DNA of 64,000 nucleotides from an uncultured Sphingomonadaceae bacterium (GCA_947501695.1 CANMWO010000001.1:1364001-1428000); one strand, 5' to 3'; shown: positions 30,297 to 41,581, counted from the stretch's first letter. Numbers and translations are program-made. Notes: generated by a model from the letters alone, not told the origin.

Positions 30297-32299
30297 CAGT
30301 TCGCTCCCCGCACGATAAGCCACGTCACCGCGGCCGCCAATCCGAGCAGCATGATGAGCGCATAGCTATAAAGATACCCTGTCTGGAACCGTTTCGCGAG
30401 GCCAGCACCGCTCGCCACGACAGCAGCAACTCCATTAGGACCAAAGCGATCAATCGTGCCTTCATCGCCTGCTTTCCAGAAAAACCTTCCAAACCAAAAG
30501 GCCGGACGAACAAAGATCAGATCATATAGCTCGTCAAAATACCATTTGTTGAAGAAGAAATTATAGACCGGCTGGAAGGTCGCTGCCAAACGCGCTGGAC
30601 GATCTTTCCCACGGAAGTACATCAGATATGCGATCAGCAATCCAGTCAACATTGCAACGGTTGACGCTAGCTTCACCCAAAGCGGTACTTCATGAATGGC
30701 ATGCATTAGATGACGATCGAACGCCAAGCTGCCCGCCCAGAAGCGGAATCCTTCGGTCGCATCGATAAATTGATTGTGGAACAGAAAGCCCGCCGCAATT
30801 GCGCCGAAAGCGAGGACTCCGAGAGGGATAAGCATAGATACAGGACTTTCATGCGGATGATAGCCACCTGTAGAATCTTCGGCCGTTTCCGGAGTCTTGT
30901 GAACACTGAGCTGAATATGTTCGGACTGAATCCAGCGCGGTGTTCCCCAGAAGGTCAGGAACATCAAACGCCAGCTGTAAAAGCTCGTTAACAAGGCGGC
31001 GAGCACACCGATCGCAAAAGCAAATTGCCCAGTGCCCGTACCGCTCGCGAAAGCAGCCTCAATAATAGCATCCTTGGAATAGAAACCCGCAAAACCGCCA
31101 AGCCCAACAATACCAACACCAGTAATTGCCAAAGTACCCGCCATCATCGCCCAGAAGGTCAGCGGAATTTCTTTCCGCAGGCCGCCATAATAGCGCATGT
31201 CCTGTTCATGATGCATCGCGTGGATCACCGAGCCAGCGCCAAGGAATAACAACGCTTTGAAGAAGGCATGAGTAAACAGATGGAACATCGCAGCGCTATA
31301 AGCTCCCACGCCAGCGGCAAAGAACATATAGCCCAGTTGCGAACAGGTTGAATAAGCGATCACGCGCTTGATATCGGTTTGCACAAGACCAACAGTCGCC
31401 GCAAAAATCGCGGTACAAGCGCCAACCACAGTAACGACCGTCAAGGCCACGTCACTGGTTTCGAACATCGGTGACAACCGGCAAACCATGAAAACACCTG
31501 CCGTAACCATCGTCGCAGCATGGATGAGCGCGGACACCGGCGTCGGCCCTTCCATCGCGTCCGGCAACCAGGTGTGCAGGCCCAATTGCGCCGATTTGCC
31601 CATCGCGCCGATGAACAGCAGCAGGCAGAGGATGGTCATCGTATCGAGACGCATACCGGCAAAGGTAATCGTTGATCCCGCCATCGCCGGAGCCGCTTCC
31701 AGAATTTCGGGAATGGAGACAGTTCCAAAGACTAGGAAGGTTCCAAAAATACCGAGCATGAAGCCAAGATCGCCAACCCGGTTGACCACAAAGGCTTTGA
31801 TCGCTGCCGCGCTCGCGCTCGGCTTCTTGAACCAGAAACCGATGAGCAGATAGGAAGCAAGACCAACACCCTCCCAACCAAAGAACATCTGAACCAGATT
31901 GTCCGCAGTCACCAACATCAACATCGCAAAGGTAAACAGCGACAAATAAGCAAAAAACCGCGGTTGATCAGGATCCTCATCCATATAGCCCCAGCTATAA
32001 AGATGGACCACAGCCGAAACCGTAGTCACCACAACCAACATCACAGCAGTCAGCGCATCAACGCGCAACGCCCATTCAAAATTGAGATCACCCGACTGTA
32101 CCCATGTCAGCACCGGCACCACTTCGGCGGCACGGGACAGCATGATAAAGTCGATGAATATCGGCCAACTAAGCGCACAGGACACGAACAAAGCGGCTGT
32201 TGTGACAAATTTCGCTGGAACATTGCCAATCATACGATTGCCAAAGCCTGCGACTATTGCTGCCAGCAAGGGCAGGAAAACGATAAGCTGGATCGTCAA
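30296..32299 (-). CDS. nuoL: NADH-quinone oxidoreductase subunit L
   Basis: This 667-residue distal proton-pumping subunit has the long lateral C-terminal helix. Motifs include [19 protein letters not shown] and [20 protein letters not shown]. The start is TTG at 32299, giving [15 protein letters not shown], which matches the family; the next in-frame ATG would remove 22 conserved residues. nuoK ends four bases upstream. Confidence 0.95.
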   Translation of the reverse strand: MTIQLIVFLPLLAAIVAGFGNRMIGNVPAKFVTTAALFVSCALSWPIFIDFIMLSRAAEVVPVLTWVQSGDLNFEWALRVDALTAVMLVVVTTVSAVVHLYSWGYMDEDPDQPRFFAYLSLFTFAMLMLVTADNLVQMFFGWEGVGLASYLLIGFWFKKPSASAAAIKAFVVNRVGDLGFMLGIFGTFLVFGTVSIPEILEAAPAMAGSTITFAGMRLDTMTILCLLLFIGAMGKSAQLGLHTWLPDAMEGPTPVSALIHAATMVTAGVFMVCRLSPMFETSDVALTVVTVVGACTAIFAATVGLVQTDIKRVIAYSTCSQLGYMFFAAGVGAYSAAMFHLFTHAFFKALLFLGAGSVIHAMHHEQDMRYYGGLRKEIPLTFWAMMAGTLAITGVGIVGLGGFAGFYSKDAIIEAAFASGTGTGQFAFAIGVLAALLTSFYSWRLMFLTFWGTPRWIQSEHIQLSVHKTPETAEDSTGGYHPHESPVSMLIPLGVLAFGAIAAGFLFHNQFIDATEGFRFWAGSLAFDRHLMHAIHEVPLWVKLASTVAMLTGLLIAYLMYFRGKDRPARLAATFQPVYNFFFNKWYFDELYDLIFVRPAFWFGRFFWKAGDEGTIDRFGPNGVAAVVASGAGLAKRFQTGYLYSYALIMLLGLAAAVTWLIVRGAN

Positions 32300-32303
32300 G
32301 TCC

Positions 32304-32609
32304 CTAACCCTTCATCCGGTTGACGTCATCAACGGCGATCGTGCCGCGCTGACGGAAATAGATAACCAATATCGCAAGCCCGATTGCTGCTTCACCCGCT
32401 GCAACCGTTAGGACGAACATCGCAAAAATCTGACCAGTCATATCGCCCAAAAAGGCACTGAATGCCACGAGATTCAAGTTGACCGCGAGCAAGATCAATT
32501 CAATCGCCATCAATATGATGATAATATTCTTACGGTTCAGGAAAATGCCAAGCATTCCCATTACAAACAGGATGGAACTCACCACCAGATAATGTTCAAT
32601 GCCGATCAT
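32304..32609 (-). CDS. nuoK: NADH-quinone oxidoreductase subunit K
   Basis: This 101-residue subunit has three membrane helices with the two buried glutamates expected for the family ([14 protein letters not shown] and [13 protein letters not shown]). It overlaps nuoJ by four bases. Confidence 0.97.
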   Translation of the reverse strand: MIGIEHYLVVSSILFVMGMLGIFLNRKNIIIILMAIELILLAVNLNLVAFSAFLGDMTGQIFAMFVLTVAAGEAAIGLAILVIYFRQRGTIAVDDVNRMKG

Positions 32610-33220
32610 AGCTCGACCCCTTTGCCCACTTCAGGCTGCGTATTATGCGTGGCATCTTCAGGACGCCGATTGACCTGATCTCTTATGTTCTGAATCCGAA
32701 CGCCACCGCGCTTACGGTTAGTGAGAACGATAGCTCCGACCATGGCGACCAACAGGATCATGCCTGCAGCCTCAAACAAAAAGACATATTTGGTATAAAG
32801 CAAAGTGCCCAACGCTTCGATATTGGAAGGTCCACCGGCTGGAGGACCAACCACCGCAGTAGCTTCGCCCATGCCCTCAGAGGACCAAGACAGCGCACCA
32901 AAAATGACAAATTCTGCTGCGAGTATCAACGCCAAAACCAAACCCAAGGGCAGGTTTTTCATGAAACCTGCACGCAGCTCGGCAAAATCTATGTCGAGCA
33001 TCATCACTACGAACAGGAAGAGGACCGCCACAGCACCAACATAAACTATAACCAGCAGGGCGGCGATAAATTCAGCCCCCACTAACAGCATCAATCCAGC
33101 AGCGTTAAAAAACGCCAAAATCAGCCACAAAACGCTGTGCACAGGATTACGCGCAAAGATACAAAAAGCCGCGCTGGCAATGACAATCGATGCGAACAGA
33201 TAGAAAGCAAATATTTGCAT
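32606..33220 (-). CDS. nuoJ: NADH-quinone oxidoreductase subunit J
   Basis: This 204-residue membrane subunit has about five helices, including the conserved [19 protein letters not shown] region whose bulge is linked to proton coupling. The cytoplasmic tail is charged. It follows nuoI after 41 bases and overlaps nuoK. Confidence 0.96.
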   Translation of the reverse strand: MQIFAFYLFASIVIASAAFCIFARNPVHSVLWLILAFFNAAGLMLLVGAEFIAALLVIVYVGAVAVLFLFVVMMLDIDFAELRAGFMKNLPLGLVLALILAAEFVIFGALSWSSEGMGEATAVVGPPAGGPSNIEALGTLLYTKYVFLFEAAGMILLVAMVGAIVLTNRKRGGVRIQNIRDQVNRRPEDATHNTQPEVGKGVEL

Positions 33221-33261
33221 TATAACGGTTTCCGTAACCCCCTTAGAATCTTGTCAGCGCC

Positions 33262-33747
33262 TTAACGATAGGGCGCGTCGGCGGCAAGGTTGGATGCGAT
33301 GGCTCGCTCCCACTTGTCACCATTTTCAAGCAGTTTCTCTTTATCGTAAATTAGTTCTTCGCGTGTCTCGGTCGAATATTCAAAGTTAGGCCCTTCAACC
33401 ACCGCATCCACCGGGCAGGCTTCTTGGCAAAAACCGCAATAGATACATTTCGTCATGTCAATGTCATAACGTGTGGTCCGGCGGCTGCCATCTTCGCGCG
33501 GCTCGGCTTCAATGGTAATCGCTTGCGCCGGACAAACTGCTTCGCACAACTTGCAAGCAATGCAGCGCTCTTCCCCATTAGGATAGCGGCGCAGCACATG
33601 CTCTCCCCGGAACCGTGGCGAAATTGGGTTCTTCTCATAGGGGTAGTTGATCGTCTTCTTCTTTTTGAAGAAATATTTCAGCGTCAGCATGTGCGCCAGG
33701 ACGATTTCATATAGCGTGAACGCTTTGACGATTTCTAATATTCTCAT
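33262..33747 (-). CDS. nuoI: NADH-quinone oxidoreductase subunit I (two 4Fe-4S)
   Basis: This 161-residue ferredoxin-like subunit passes electrons toward cluster N2. Two 4Fe-4S motifs are intact: [12 protein letters not shown] and [12 protein letters not shown]. An amphipathic N-terminal helix lies at the membrane. The ATG at 33747 overlaps the nuoH stop (ATGA); an in-frame start at 33756 would add three residues. Confidence 0.97.
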   Translation of the reverse strand: MRILEIVKAFTLYEIVLAHMLTLKYFFKKKKTINYPYEKNPISPRFRGEHVLRRYPNGEERCIACKLCEAVCPAQAITIEAEPREDGSRRTTRYDIDMTKCIYCGFCQEACPVDAVVEGPNFEYSTETREELIYDKEKLLENGDKWERAIASNLAADAPYR

Positions 33748-34796
33748 AGCGGCCACCCAAATTTATCAACCATGACATATCCGCTGACCAGAACGACCCA
33801 GAATATACTGATTGGCAGAAATATTTTCCAACCCAGACGCATAAGCTGATCATAGCGATACCGCGGAACAGTAGCCCATGCCAAACCGAAGATGAAAAAG
33901 ATCACGAACATCTTCAAAAACAACCAAATGATGCCAGGCACAGCATAAAGTGGTTCCCAATCAATCGGCGGCAACCATCCACCCCAAAACAGGATCACAT
34001 TGAGCGCACACATCAGAAGGATATTGGCATATTCACCCAACCAGAACAGCGCGAAGGACATGGATGAATATTCGGTCTGATATCCAGCGACTAACTCGCT
34101 CTCTGCTTCAGTGAGATCAAAAGGTGCGCGCGCCGTTTCCGCCATAGAACTGATAAGAAACATCACCGCCATCGGAAAGAGCAGCGGATTGAGCCCGTAA
34201 GCATTTACAACACCGAAAATATGGCCTTCCTGGGCTCTTATGATTTCATTGAGATTGAATGTACCAGCGAACAGCACCACCGAGATCAGGATAAAGCCAA
34301 TAGAAACTTCATAAGAGATCATTTGCGCGGCTGCGCGCATGGCCGAGAAAAAAGGATATTTGGAGTTACTCGCCCATCCTGAAATCACGACACCATAAAC
34401 ACCGAGCGAGCTTATCGCGAGAATGTAGAGCAGACCGATATTGATATTCGCTAGGACCATGTCCTCGCTAAACGGAACCACTGCCCAAGCCAGCAAGGCC
34501 ACGGTGAAGGTAATGATCGGCGCCAGCAGGAACAGGCCTTTATTGGCACTGGACGGAATGATCGTTTCCTGAAGGAATACCTTCAAACCGTCGGCAAAAC
34601 TCTGCAGCAAACCGAATGGCCCAACCACATTAGGGCCGCGACGCAATGCCACTGCGGCAATAATTTTGCGATCAACATAGATGATCATCGCGACGGCCAA
34701 CATAAGTGGCAGCGCGATAAGTAGGATTAGAGCGAGCGTGGCAACAAGCCAGCCAACCTCAGGGCCTAGAAAAGTCGATTGGAGATATTCAGTCAC
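33744..34796 (-). CDS. nuoH: NADH-quinone oxidoreductase subunit H
   Basis: This 350-residue membrane subunit contributes the quinone chamber. Conserved parts are [39 protein letters not shown] and the charged loop [16 protein letters not shown]. It overlaps both its neighbours by four bases. Confidence 0.97.
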   Translation of the reverse strand: MTEYLQSTFLGPEVGWLVATLALILLIALPLMLAVAMIIYVDRKIIAAVALRRGPNVVGPFGLLQSFADGLKVFLQETIIPSSANKGLFLLAPIITFTVALLAWAVVPFSEDMVLANINIGLLYILAISSLGVYGVVISGWASNSKYPFFSAMRAAAQMISYEVSIGFILISVVLFAGTFNLNEIIRAQEGHIFGVVNAYGLNPLLFPMAVMFLISSMAETARAPFDLTEAESELVAGYQTEYSSMSFALFWLGEYANILLMCALNVILFWGGWLPPIDWEPLYAVPGIIWLFLKMFVIFFIFGLAWATVPRYRYDQLMRLGWKIFLPISIFWVVLVSGYVMVDKFGWPL

Positions 34797-35077
34797 TTAC
34801 TATCTCCCAAATCACTCGACGGCGCGAGCCGATTCCAGAACCGGATCAGGAAGTCGAACAATATACCATTCGCCGCAATCCAGATTGAATCAAGAAATCC
34901 CTGCAAAATTGCTCTCAATAGCGCGGCTCTGACTATCGGACTGTCCTCCGGTCCAAAAGGCATTTGAGCTGATTTAACCTCGTAATATGTCATCCAAAAT
35001 GTCGCAAAAAAGACTAGAACGGCGAGCACATAGAAAATTTTGGGTGCTCTTACGAGGATATCAGGTAGCTGATTCAT
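34793..35077 (-). CDS. Small membrane protein between nuoG and nuoH
   Basis: The protein is 94 residues and of no recognised family. One clear membrane helix ([21 protein letters not shown], about 14-34) is followed by an amphipathic helix ([19 protein letters not shown]) and a second hydrophobic part. It overlaps nuoG and nuoH by four bases each, so it is translated with complex I. It may be an assembly or accessory factor; that is inference from position only. Confidence 0.75.
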   Translation of the reverse strand: MNQLPDILVRAPKIFYVLAVLVFFATFWMTYYEVKSAQMPFGPEDSPIVRAALLRAILQGFLDSIWIAANGILFDFLIRFWNRLAPSSDLGDSK

Positions 35078-37086
35078 TCTGCCGCCTCCAGCATATCATC
35101 CCCATGAAGCAATTCAGCCGAACAGCGCTGCATCGTCGCGCTGGCACGGGCGATACTATTGGTCAGATAGAAATCTTTGATCGGATGAACGCCCTGCCCT
35201 TTTGGCTTGTCCGGCAATCCTGATGGTGGTGCCCAATCAAAGGAAACAAGGCCTTCTTCCGCCATTTCCGGATGATCTTTGTGCATTTTACCGCGCAACT
35301 CTTCAAAACTGTCAAACGGCAAAGTCTTTCCGATCACCTCGGACAAAGCTCGCAGGATGCTCCAGTCTTCGCGTGCATCACCTGGGGCGAAAATCGCTTT
35401 GGTGGAACGTTGCACGCGACCTTCAAGATTCACATAAGTCCCATTTTTCTCAGTATATGCAGCCGCTGGCAGGATGACATCTGCCGCATGCGCGCCCGCA
35501 TCACCGTGATGTCCGATATAAACTTTGAAGCTTTTTTCGAACGCATCGTAGTTCATTTCATCCGCGCCGAGCGAGAAAAGCAGCTTAGGCTTCTTCGCAG
35601 CAATCGCTTTGATGCCGCCTTCATAGGCATAGCCGAGCATTAATCCGCCGGTGCGCGAGGCACCAATGTGGAGCACGTTAAAACCATTCCAGTCATCCCG
35701 GACCAGCTTATATTTTGTTGCCAGTTTCAAAGCAGCGCCATGAGCGCCCTCTACACTCAAAGCGCCACCGCCCAATATGAGAGCAGGCTTCTCAGCATTT
35801 TTTAGAGCATCCGCCGCCGCTTTTGGGAGCTTGGCCAGCAAGCCCATATCGTCGCCCAACCATTCCACCGGATAGGTTTGATCCGCTTCTGGCCCAATGC
35901 CGAAGACTTTCGCTCCGCCCTTGCGCACTGCTTTGCGGATCCGCGTATTGACGAGCGAGGCTTCCCAACGTGGGTTGCTGGAGACCAGAACGATTACGTC
36001 GGCCTCTTCAATGCCAGCGATGGTCGTATTGAAATTCACAGCAGCCAGATTGGAAACATCGTATGACAGTCCAGTCTGACGCCCTTCCAGCATATCAGAG
36101 CGCATGGACTTCAAAAGCCGCTTGGTCGCATACATGGTCTCGCAATCAACGAGATCGCCAGCAATAGCAGCAACCGAGCTACCTGCTTTGATCGCAGCAA
36201 TGGCTTCAAATGCTTCGTTCCAGCTCGCGGGCATCAATGTGCCATTTTGCCGGATATAGGGTTTATCGAGGCGACGCTTCATCAAGCCATCAACCGCGTG
36301 GCGCGTCTTGTCGGTCGCCCATTCTTCATTTACGTCATCATTGACGCGAGGCAGCGCGCGCAATACTTCACGGCCGCGGCTATCGATGCGAATATTGGTA
36401 CCAACGCCGTCCATGACATCAATGCCCATGGTCTTGGTAAGCTCCCAAGGCCGCGCTTCAAAAGCATAGGGTTTACTGGTGAGCGCGCCAACGGGGCAAA
36501 GATCAACAACATTGCCGCTCAACTCACTATGCACAGCGCCTTCGAGATAAGAGGTAATCTCCATCCCCTCACCGCGGCCAATAGCGCCAATTTCTTCCAC
36601 GCCAGCCACTTCTTCGGCAAAGCGCACGCAGCGGGTGCAATGGATACAGCGGGTCATGATCGTCTTGACCACGGGGCCCATATATTTCTCGGTCACCGCG
36701 CGCTTATTCTCTTCATAGCGCGATCCGCCCTTGCCATAAGCAACGGCCTGATCCTGCAAATCGCACTCGCCGCCTTGATCGCAAATCGGGCAATCCAGCG
36801 GATGGTTGATAAGAAGAAACTCCATCACCCCTTCGCGCGCCTTTTTCACCATTGCGCTATCGGTACGAATTTCCTGTCCCTCGGCAGCAGGCAGCGCACA
36901 ACTGGCCTGCGGCTTCGGCGGCCCGGGTTTTACTTCAACCAAACACATGCGGCAATTGCCAGCGATGCTCAGGCGTTCATGATAACAGAAACGCGGAATT
37001 TCCTTACCGGCAAGCTCTGCAGCCTGCAGCACAGTTGCGCCCTGTGGAACGTCCAGTTCAATACCATCGACGGTGACTTTAGGCAT
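35074..37086 (-). CDS. nuoG: NADH-quinone oxidoreductase subunit G
   Basis: This 670-residue iron-sulfur subunit carries a 2Fe-2S domain (CYHERLSIAGNCRMC), a His-ligated 4Fe-4S site (HPLDCPICDQGGECDLQD) and a 4Fe-4S site (CIHCTRCVRF), then a molybdopterin-oxidoreductase-like domain without cofactor. The ATG at 37086 is chosen because GAGG lies about eight bases upstream and MPKVTVDG matches the family. The first eight bases overlap the small gene upstream. Confidence 0.96.
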   Translation of the reverse strand: MPKVTVDGIELDVPQGATVLQAAELAGKEIPRFCYHERLSIAGNCRMCLVEVKPGPPKPQASCALPAAEGQEIRTDSAMVKKAREGVMEFLLINHPLDCPICDQGGECDLQDQAVAYGKGGSRYEENKRAVTEKYMGPVVKTIMTRCIHCTRCVRFAEEVAGVEEIGAIGRGEGMEITSYLEGAVHSELSGNVVDLCPVGALTSKPYAFEARPWELTKTMGIDVMDGVGTNIRIDSRGREVLRALPRVNDDVNEEWATDKTRHAVDGLMKRRLDKPYIRQNGTLMPASWNEAFEAIAAIKAGSSVAAIAGDLVDCETMYATKRLLKSMRSDMLEGRQTGLSYDVSNLAAVNFNTTIAGIEEADVIVLVSSNPRWEASLVNTRIRKAVRKGGAKVFGIGPEADQTYPVEWLGDDMGLLAKLPKAAADALKNAEKPALILGGGALSVEGAHGAALKLATKYKLVRDDWNGFNVLHIGASRTGGLMLGYAYEGGIKAIAAKKPKLLFSLGADEMNYDAFEKSFKVYIGHHGDAGAHAADVILPAAAYTEKNGTYVNLEGRVQRSTKAIFAPGDAREDWSILRALSEVIGKTLPFDSFEELRGKMHKDHPEMAEEGLVSFDWAPPSGLPDKPKGQGVHPIKDFYLTNSIARASATMQRCSAELLHGDDMLEAAE

Positions 37087-37324
37087 CTTGATTAACCTCA
37101 AATAGCTTCCATTTGATATCTGCGATCATTTGAACCACCAAACCAAACAAACTCGTCAAAATGGCGCCGATCATTGCTGGAACCAGTGAAACTATAGCAA
37201 ATGCGCCCTGGCTATCGCCCAATTGCGAATAAGTATCCAATGCAAACAAACCAGAAGCCAGCCAGACTAGGCCTACAATGTAGAAAGCTATTGCGAGTTT
37301 AGAAACTGGGGGCTTGGTGCTCAC
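37079..37324 (-). CDS. Small membrane protein between nuoF and nuoG
   Basis: The protein is 81 residues from a GTG at 37324, which forms GTGA with the nuoF stop; the longer frame back to 37420 would run inside nuoF. Two membrane helices ([19 protein letters not shown] and [20 protein letters not shown]) are followed by an amphipathic end. Its last eight bases overlap nuoG. The family is not recognised. Its position points to a role linked to complex I. Confidence 0.7.
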   Translation of the reverse strand: MSTKPPVSKLAIAFYIVGLVWLASGLFALDTYSQLGDSQGAFAIVSLVPAMIGAILTSLFGLVVQMIADIKWKLFEVNQDA

Positions 37325-38631
37325 TCCGCCGCCTCCATCACTTCTGGCTGTGCGCCATTCTCGCGAATACGCCGTTCCATCTCCGGACGGAAATGGCGGA
37401 TTAAGCCCTGAATCGGCCAAGCCGCAGCATCGCCGAGCGCGCAGATCGTGTGGCCTTCAACCTGTTTGGTCACTTCATAAAGCGTATCAATATCGCCAAT
37501 CTCGGCATCACCATCCCGCATTTTTTCCATCACGCGCCACATCCAGCCTGTGCCTTCACGGCATGGCGTGCACTGGCCACAGCTTTCATGCTTATAGAAA
37601 TAGCTGAGCCGGGAAATGGCGCGAACGATGTCGGTCGACTTATCCATTACGATAACCGCTGCCGTGCCAAGACCGGAGCCCAAATCCTTGAGCCCGTCAA
37701 AATCCATCGGCGCGTCCATGATTTGCTCGGCCGGTACCAGAGGCACAGACGAACCACCGGGAATAACCGCGAGCAGATTGTCCCACCCTCCGGTAATGCC
37801 GCCGCAATGCTTTTCGATCATATCGCGAAACGGGATCGACATGGCCTCTTCAAAAACTGCCGGCTTGTCGACATGGCCGGATACCTGAAATAATTTCGTG
37901 CCGTGGTTATTCTCACGCCCAAAGCTCGCAAACCACGAAGCCCCTCGCCGTAATATCGTCGGAACGACCGCGATTGATTCGACATTGTTGACCGTCGTCG
38001 GGCAACCATAAAGACCAGCGCCCGCAGGAAATGGCGGTTTCAGGCGCGGCTGACCTTTTTTGCCTTCAAGGCTTTCGATCATCGCGGTTTCTTCACCACA
38101 AATATAAGCGCCTGCACCGCGATGGACAAAGACGTCGAAATCATAGCCGGATTTGGAAGCATTTTTGCCGATCAGTCCTGCGTCATAGGCTTCCTTGACG
38201 GCAGCCTCCATGACCTTGGCTTCCATGATATATTCGCCGCGAATGTAGATATAGGCTGCGCGCGCGCGCATCGCGAAGCCAGCGATCAAAGCGCCCTCAA
38301 TCAATTTGTGCGGATCATTACGCAATATTTCACGGTCTTTGCAGCTGCCGGGTTCAGACTCATCGGCATTGATGACCAGGAAGCTCGGCCGACCATCGGG
38401 CGACTCTTTCGGCATGAAGGACCATTTCAGGCCGGTAGGAAAACCCGCTCCGCCGCGACCGCGCAGGCCGCTTTCCTTCATCTCGTTGATTATCTTGTCA
38501 TTGCCGCGCTTGATAATATCGGCGGTCTTGTCCCAATCACCACGCTTTTGGGCAGCCTTCAGGTCCCATGACTGAAAGCCATAGACATTGGTAAATATCC
38601 GGTCTTTGTCCTGGAGAAAGTCAAACGCCAT
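37321..38631 (-). CDS. nuoF: NADH-quinone oxidoreductase subunit F (FMN, NADH site)
   Basis: This 436-residue subunit oxidises NADH. The FMN/NADH Gly-rich segment [18 protein letters not shown] and the 4Fe-4S ligands [13 protein letters not shown] plus the Cys in HTICALGD are present. Its ATG shares one base with the stop of a 30-codon gene upstream. Confidence 0.97.
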   Translation of the reverse strand: MAFDFLQDKDRIFTNVYGFQSWDLKAAQKRGDWDKTADIIKRGNDKIINEMKESGLRGRGGAGFPTGLKWSFMPKESPDGRPSFLVINADESEPGSCKDREILRNDPHKLIEGALIAGFAMRARAAYIYIRGEYIMEAKVMEAAVKEAYDAGLIGKNASKSGYDFDVFVHRGAGAYICGEETAMIESLEGKKGQPRLKPPFPAGAGLYGCPTTVNNVESIAVVPTILRRGASWFASFGRENNHGTKLFQVSGHVDKPAVFEEAMSIPFRDMIEKHCGGITGGWDNLLAVIPGGSSVPLVPAEQIMDAPMDFDGLKDLGSGLGTAAVIVMDKSTDIVRAISRLSYFYKHESCGQCTPCREGTGWMWRVMEKMRDGDAEIGDIDTLYEVTKQVEGHTICALGDAAAWPIQGLIRHFRPEMERRIRENGAQPEVMEAAE

Positions 38632-38723
38632 TATTTCTTACTCCTGCGGCCCCAGAGACCACCCGCAACCGCAATCGCGACAACCGCTAGCGCAACCCAT
38701 CCTGCATATCCGTCGAGCAGCAT
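38631..38723 (-). CDS. 30-residue single-pass membrane peptide between nuoE and nuoF
   Basis: The frame opens with ATG at 38721-38723 and reads [20 protein letters not shown], then [10 protein letters not shown] and TAA. AAGGAG lies seven bases before the ATG, inside the end of nuoE. The stop TAA shares its last base with the nuoF ATG, the same coupling as the other junctions in this operon. One hydrophobic helix is followed by a basic end, so an N-out/C-in topology is expected. The peptide is too short for usual gene-calling cut-offs. Function unknown. Confidence 0.75.
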   Translation of the reverse strand: MLLDGYAGWVALAVVAIAVAGGLWGRRSKK

Positions 38724-38724
38724 C

Positions 38725-39390
38725 TTACCACTCCTTCCGATAATCGTGATTGGCCTTGACCATATCTTTCAAAATCACCGGACCGCCTTTGGGTTCACTG
38801 GTCTTGCGGCCAATTTGCGAACCGACTTTGATTTTTTTACCCTCGGCTAGATCTTCCAATATGCGCGTCATGATATCGTAATCGAGATCTTCGTAATTAT
38901 CGTCGTTAATCTGAACCATCGGCGCATTGGAGCAATTGCCCATGCACTCGACTTCGGTCAACGTGAACAGGCCATCTGGTGTCGTTTTGCCTTTGGCCAT
39001 ACCCTTATTCTTGCAAGCCGCCATCACATCATCGCTGCCCCGCAGCATGCAAGGCGTCGTGCCGCAGACTTGCACATGAAAACGACCCACCGGTGCGAGA
39101 TTATACATAGTGTAGAAGGTGGCGACTTCGTAGGCGCGCATATACGGCATATCCAGATAGGCGGCGACATATTCGATCACTGGAACCGGCAACCAGCCCT
39201 GCGTTTTGGTGTCCGCACCAACCTGACGTTGGGCCAGATCAAGCAATGCCATAACCGCCGATTTTTGACGGCCCTCGGGATATTTCGCGATCTGCCATTT
39301 GGCGAGTTTTTCGTTCGTTGTCGTGAACTTAAAGTCACCCCATTTGGCGCGTACTTCAATCTCATCTGGGATATTTGGTGCTTCAGCCAT
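38725..39390 (-). CDS. nuoE: NADH-quinone oxidoreductase subunit E (2Fe-2S)
   Basis: This 221-residue thioredoxin-like subunit holds cluster N1a. Ligands lie in VCGTTPCMLRG and VECMGNCSNAP. Residues after about 165 form a longer Lys-rich C-terminal extension. The start overlaps the preceding small gene by eight bases. Confidence 0.96.
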   Translation of the reverse strand: MAEAPNIPDEIEVRAKWGDFKFTTTNEKLAKWQIAKYPEGRQKSAVMALLDLAQRQVGADTKTQGWLPVPVIEYVAAYLDMPYMRAYEVATFYTMYNLAPVGRFHVQVCGTTPCMLRGSDDVMAACKNKGMAKGKTTPDGLFTLTEVECMGNCSNAPMVQINDDNYEDLDYDIMTRILEDLAEGKKIKVGSQIGRKTSEPKGGPVILKDMVKANHDYRKEW

Positions 39391-39634
39391 CTACATCACT
39401 TTTGTTTCGCGTATCAAAACGCGCTTCCCCAATTTCGTCCCAATGCTTTGAAAAATAGATATTTAACCAGAAACCGGCAACTATTATACCCAAAGTCAGC
39501 GTCAATAATATGATGTTCCAAACCATATTCGCCGGCCGCCACAATTCCCAAAGCAACATGATTGCGACGATTACAAACACTGTTGCGCCGCCACCAAGCC
39601 GCCATCTTTTCGATGTGTCGGGAGCCTCAGCCAT
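39383..39634 (-). CDS. Small membrane protein upstream of nuoE
   Basis: The protein is 83 residues with two membrane helices (ATVFVIVAIMLLWELW and VWNIILLTLTLGIIVAGFWL) and charged ends. Its last eight bases overlap nuoE and its ATG shares one base with the lipoprotein stop upstream. The family is not recognised. Confidence 0.7.
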   Translation of the reverse strand: MAEAPDTSKRWRLGGGATVFVIVAIMLLWELWRPANMVWNIILLTLTLGIIVAGFWLNIYFSKHWDEIGEARFDTRNKSDVDG

Positions 39635-40161
39635 TAAAAATATCTCGCTTCTGGATCACGAGAATAACTCAAATTTTGACTTTCCATCAGTACGATCTGA
39701 CTGATCTTAGGTTTCTTGTTATCTACATATACGTTGATAACTGAATGGCTTAATTCACCTACTCCACAATCATGGGTTTCTAGTTCAACCACATTTCCGT
39801 TAATAATGTCGGTTGTATACCAGCCACCAAATGATCCCCAGAAACCAACGGTAGCATTGTCCGACGAAGCGCCAATCATTCTCATCCCCTGAGAATGCAG
39901 CAGGTTTGAAATCTCACCAACTATATTTTTTGGCCCTGAGACAATCTTCAGATCATCAAATTTCACAAATGTAAGTTTTGACTTTTCATGCAAGATATCA
40001 GCGGCTTCATCAAGTTTTCGACGCGCTATCAATCCAAAAAAATCTTTGCTTGGAATTCCAAAAGTCGAGTCCGCCGATGGCGAGCAGGCGGAAAGGCCGC
40101 TTGATGCAGTTAACGCACCCGCCAATCCAGCCCCAAACAACAAATCACGTCGTTCGATCAA
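39634..40161 (-). CDS. Lipoprotein-like protein within the nuo operon
   Basis: The protein is 175 residues. The N-terminus ([19 protein letters not shown], then SGLSAC) has a lipobox with Cys26. The twin Arg before the hydrophobic stretch also resembles a Tat signal. The mature part is a mixed alpha/beta domain of about 145 residues without a motif I know. It overlaps both neighbouring small genes. An exported protein coded inside a complex I operon is unexpected. Confidence 0.7.
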   Translation of the reverse strand: MIERRDLLFGAGLAGALTASSGLSACSPSADSTFGIPSKDFFGLIARRKLDEAADILHEKSKLTFVKFDDLKIVSGPKNIVGEISNLLHSQGMRMIGASSDNATVGFWGSFGGWYTTDIINGNVVELETHDCGVGELSHSVINVYVDNKKPKISQIVLMESQNLSYSRDPEARYF

Positions 40162-40352
40162 CTTTCAGCCCTCCGCAAACTTAATTTCCGTTCCAGAAAA
40201 CGACCACTATAAAACCCGATCACCGCTGCAAAGGCATTAGACAGGACTTCCTTCAGGCTAATCTCGCCATGGAATGCGGCCATGTAACCGGCCACAGCCG
40301 ATGCGAACACTGCAAATGCTGCGATAAAAATGACTATCTCACGGCCAATCAC
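40158..40352 (-). CDS. Small membrane protein directly after nuoD
   Basis: The protein is 64 residues: one hydrophobic helix ([19 protein letters not shown]), a short polar link, a second weaker helix ([13 protein letters not shown]), and a basic end [14 protein letters not shown]. It overlaps nuoD and the lipoprotein gene by four bases each. The family is not recognised. Confidence 0.68.
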   Translation of the reverse strand: MIGREIVIFIAAFAVFASAVAGYMAAFHGEISLKEVLSNAFAAVIGFYSGRFLERKLSLRRAES

Positions 40353-41581
40353 CGATCACACTCCCCGAACACGATATCCATCGCGCCCAAAATAGCAGTG
40401 GCGTCGGACAGCATATGTCCTTTGGACATGAAATCCATCGCCTGCAAATGCGAGAAAGCGGTCGGACGGATTTTACAGCGGTAAGGTTTGTTGCTGCCAT
40501 CGCTGACCAGATACACGCCGAATTCGCCCTTAGGACTTTCGGTCGCAACATAGACTTCACCAGCGGGGACGTGGAAACCCTCGGTGTAAAGCTTGAAATG
40601 ATGGATCAAAGCTTCCATCGATTGCTTCATTTCACCGCGCTTGGGTGGAACAACTTTGCGATCGCTGCTCGAAACAGGCCCCTCTGGCATGTCGTTCAGA
40701 CACTGCCGCATGATACGGGCCGACTGGCGCACTTCCTCAACCCGAACCATGAACCGATCATAGCAATCGCCGCGCGTGCCAACCGGCACATCAAATTCCA
40801 TGCGATCATAAACATCATAAGGCTGCGACTTGCGCAAATCCCAAGCGATGCCGCTACCGCGGATCATCGGGCCAGAAAAGCCCCAACGCACAGCGTCTTC
40901 TTTGGACACGGTGGCAATATCAACATTGCGCTGTTTGAATATGCGGTTGTCAATGACGAGGCTCATCGCATCTTCGAACAAGGTCGGAAACTCGTCGAGC
41001 CAATCAGCCATATCGGTGAGCAATTTCAGGGGTACGTCCTGATGCACGCCGCCGGGCCGGAACCAGGCGCTATGCATGCGCGCGCCGCTGGCCCGCTCAA
41101 AAAACTCCAGGCACTGCTCGCGAATTTCAAACACCCAGATATTGGGCGTCATGGCACCGACATCCATAACATGGGCGCCAATATTGAGCATGTGATTACA
41201 GATGCGAGTCAGTTCCGCGAATAACACCCGCAGATATTGACCGCGCAACGGCACTTCGAGATCAAGCAATTTTTCGATCGCCAGCACATAGCTGTGCTCC
41301 ATCGCCAGCGGCGAGCAATAATCTAGTCGATCAAAATAAGGCAAAGCCTGCAAGTATGTTTTATGCTCGATCAGTTTTTCAGTACCGCGGTGGAGCAAGC
41401 CAACATGGGGATCGAGCCGTTCGACGATTTCACCATCCAGCTCCATCACCAACCGCAAAACGCCATGAGCCGCGGGATGTTGCGGGCCAAAGTTAATCGT
41501 GTAATTCTGGATTTCCAGATCACCAACTGTCGGATCAGCCTCGTCCGCCAAATGGTCCATTTCGTCGAGATAATCAGCCAT
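40349..41581 (-). CDS. nuoD: NADH-quinone oxidoreductase subunit D
   Basis: This 410-residue 49-kDa-type subunit helps form the quinone site. [16 protein letters not shown] near the N-terminus and the C-terminal [12 protein letters not shown] are diagnostic. Its ATG shares one base with the nuoC stop. Confidence 0.97.
   Translation of the reverse strand: MADYLDEMDHLADEADPTVGDLEIQNYTINFGPQHPAAHGVLRLVMELDGEIVERLDPHVGLLHRGTEKLIEHKTYLQALPYFDRLDYCSPLAMEHSYVLAIEKLLDLEVPLRGQYLRVLFAELTRICNHMLNIGAHVMDVGAMTPNIWVFEIREQCLEFFERASGARMHSAWFRPGGVHQDVPLKLLTDMADWLDEFPTLFEDAMSLVIDNRIFKQRNVDIATVSKEDAVRWGFSGPMIRGSGIAWDLRKSQPYDVYDRMEFDVPVGTRGDCYDRFMVRVEEVRQSARIMRQCLNDMPEGPVSSSDRKVVPPKRGEMKQSMEALIHHFKLYTEGFHVPAGEVYVATESPKGEFGVYLVSDGSNKPYRCKIRPTAFSHLQAMDFMSKGHMLSDATAILGAMDIVFGECDR

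Noticed and set aside
36247-37095. 282-residue open frame on the plus strand
   Set aside because: It lies wholly opposite nuoG, has no ribosome site and reads as low-complexity His/Ala/Arg sequence typical of an antisense shadow.
40415-41224. 269-residue open frame on the plus strand
   Set aside because: It is antisense to nuoD, whose motifs are all intact. No family resemblance.
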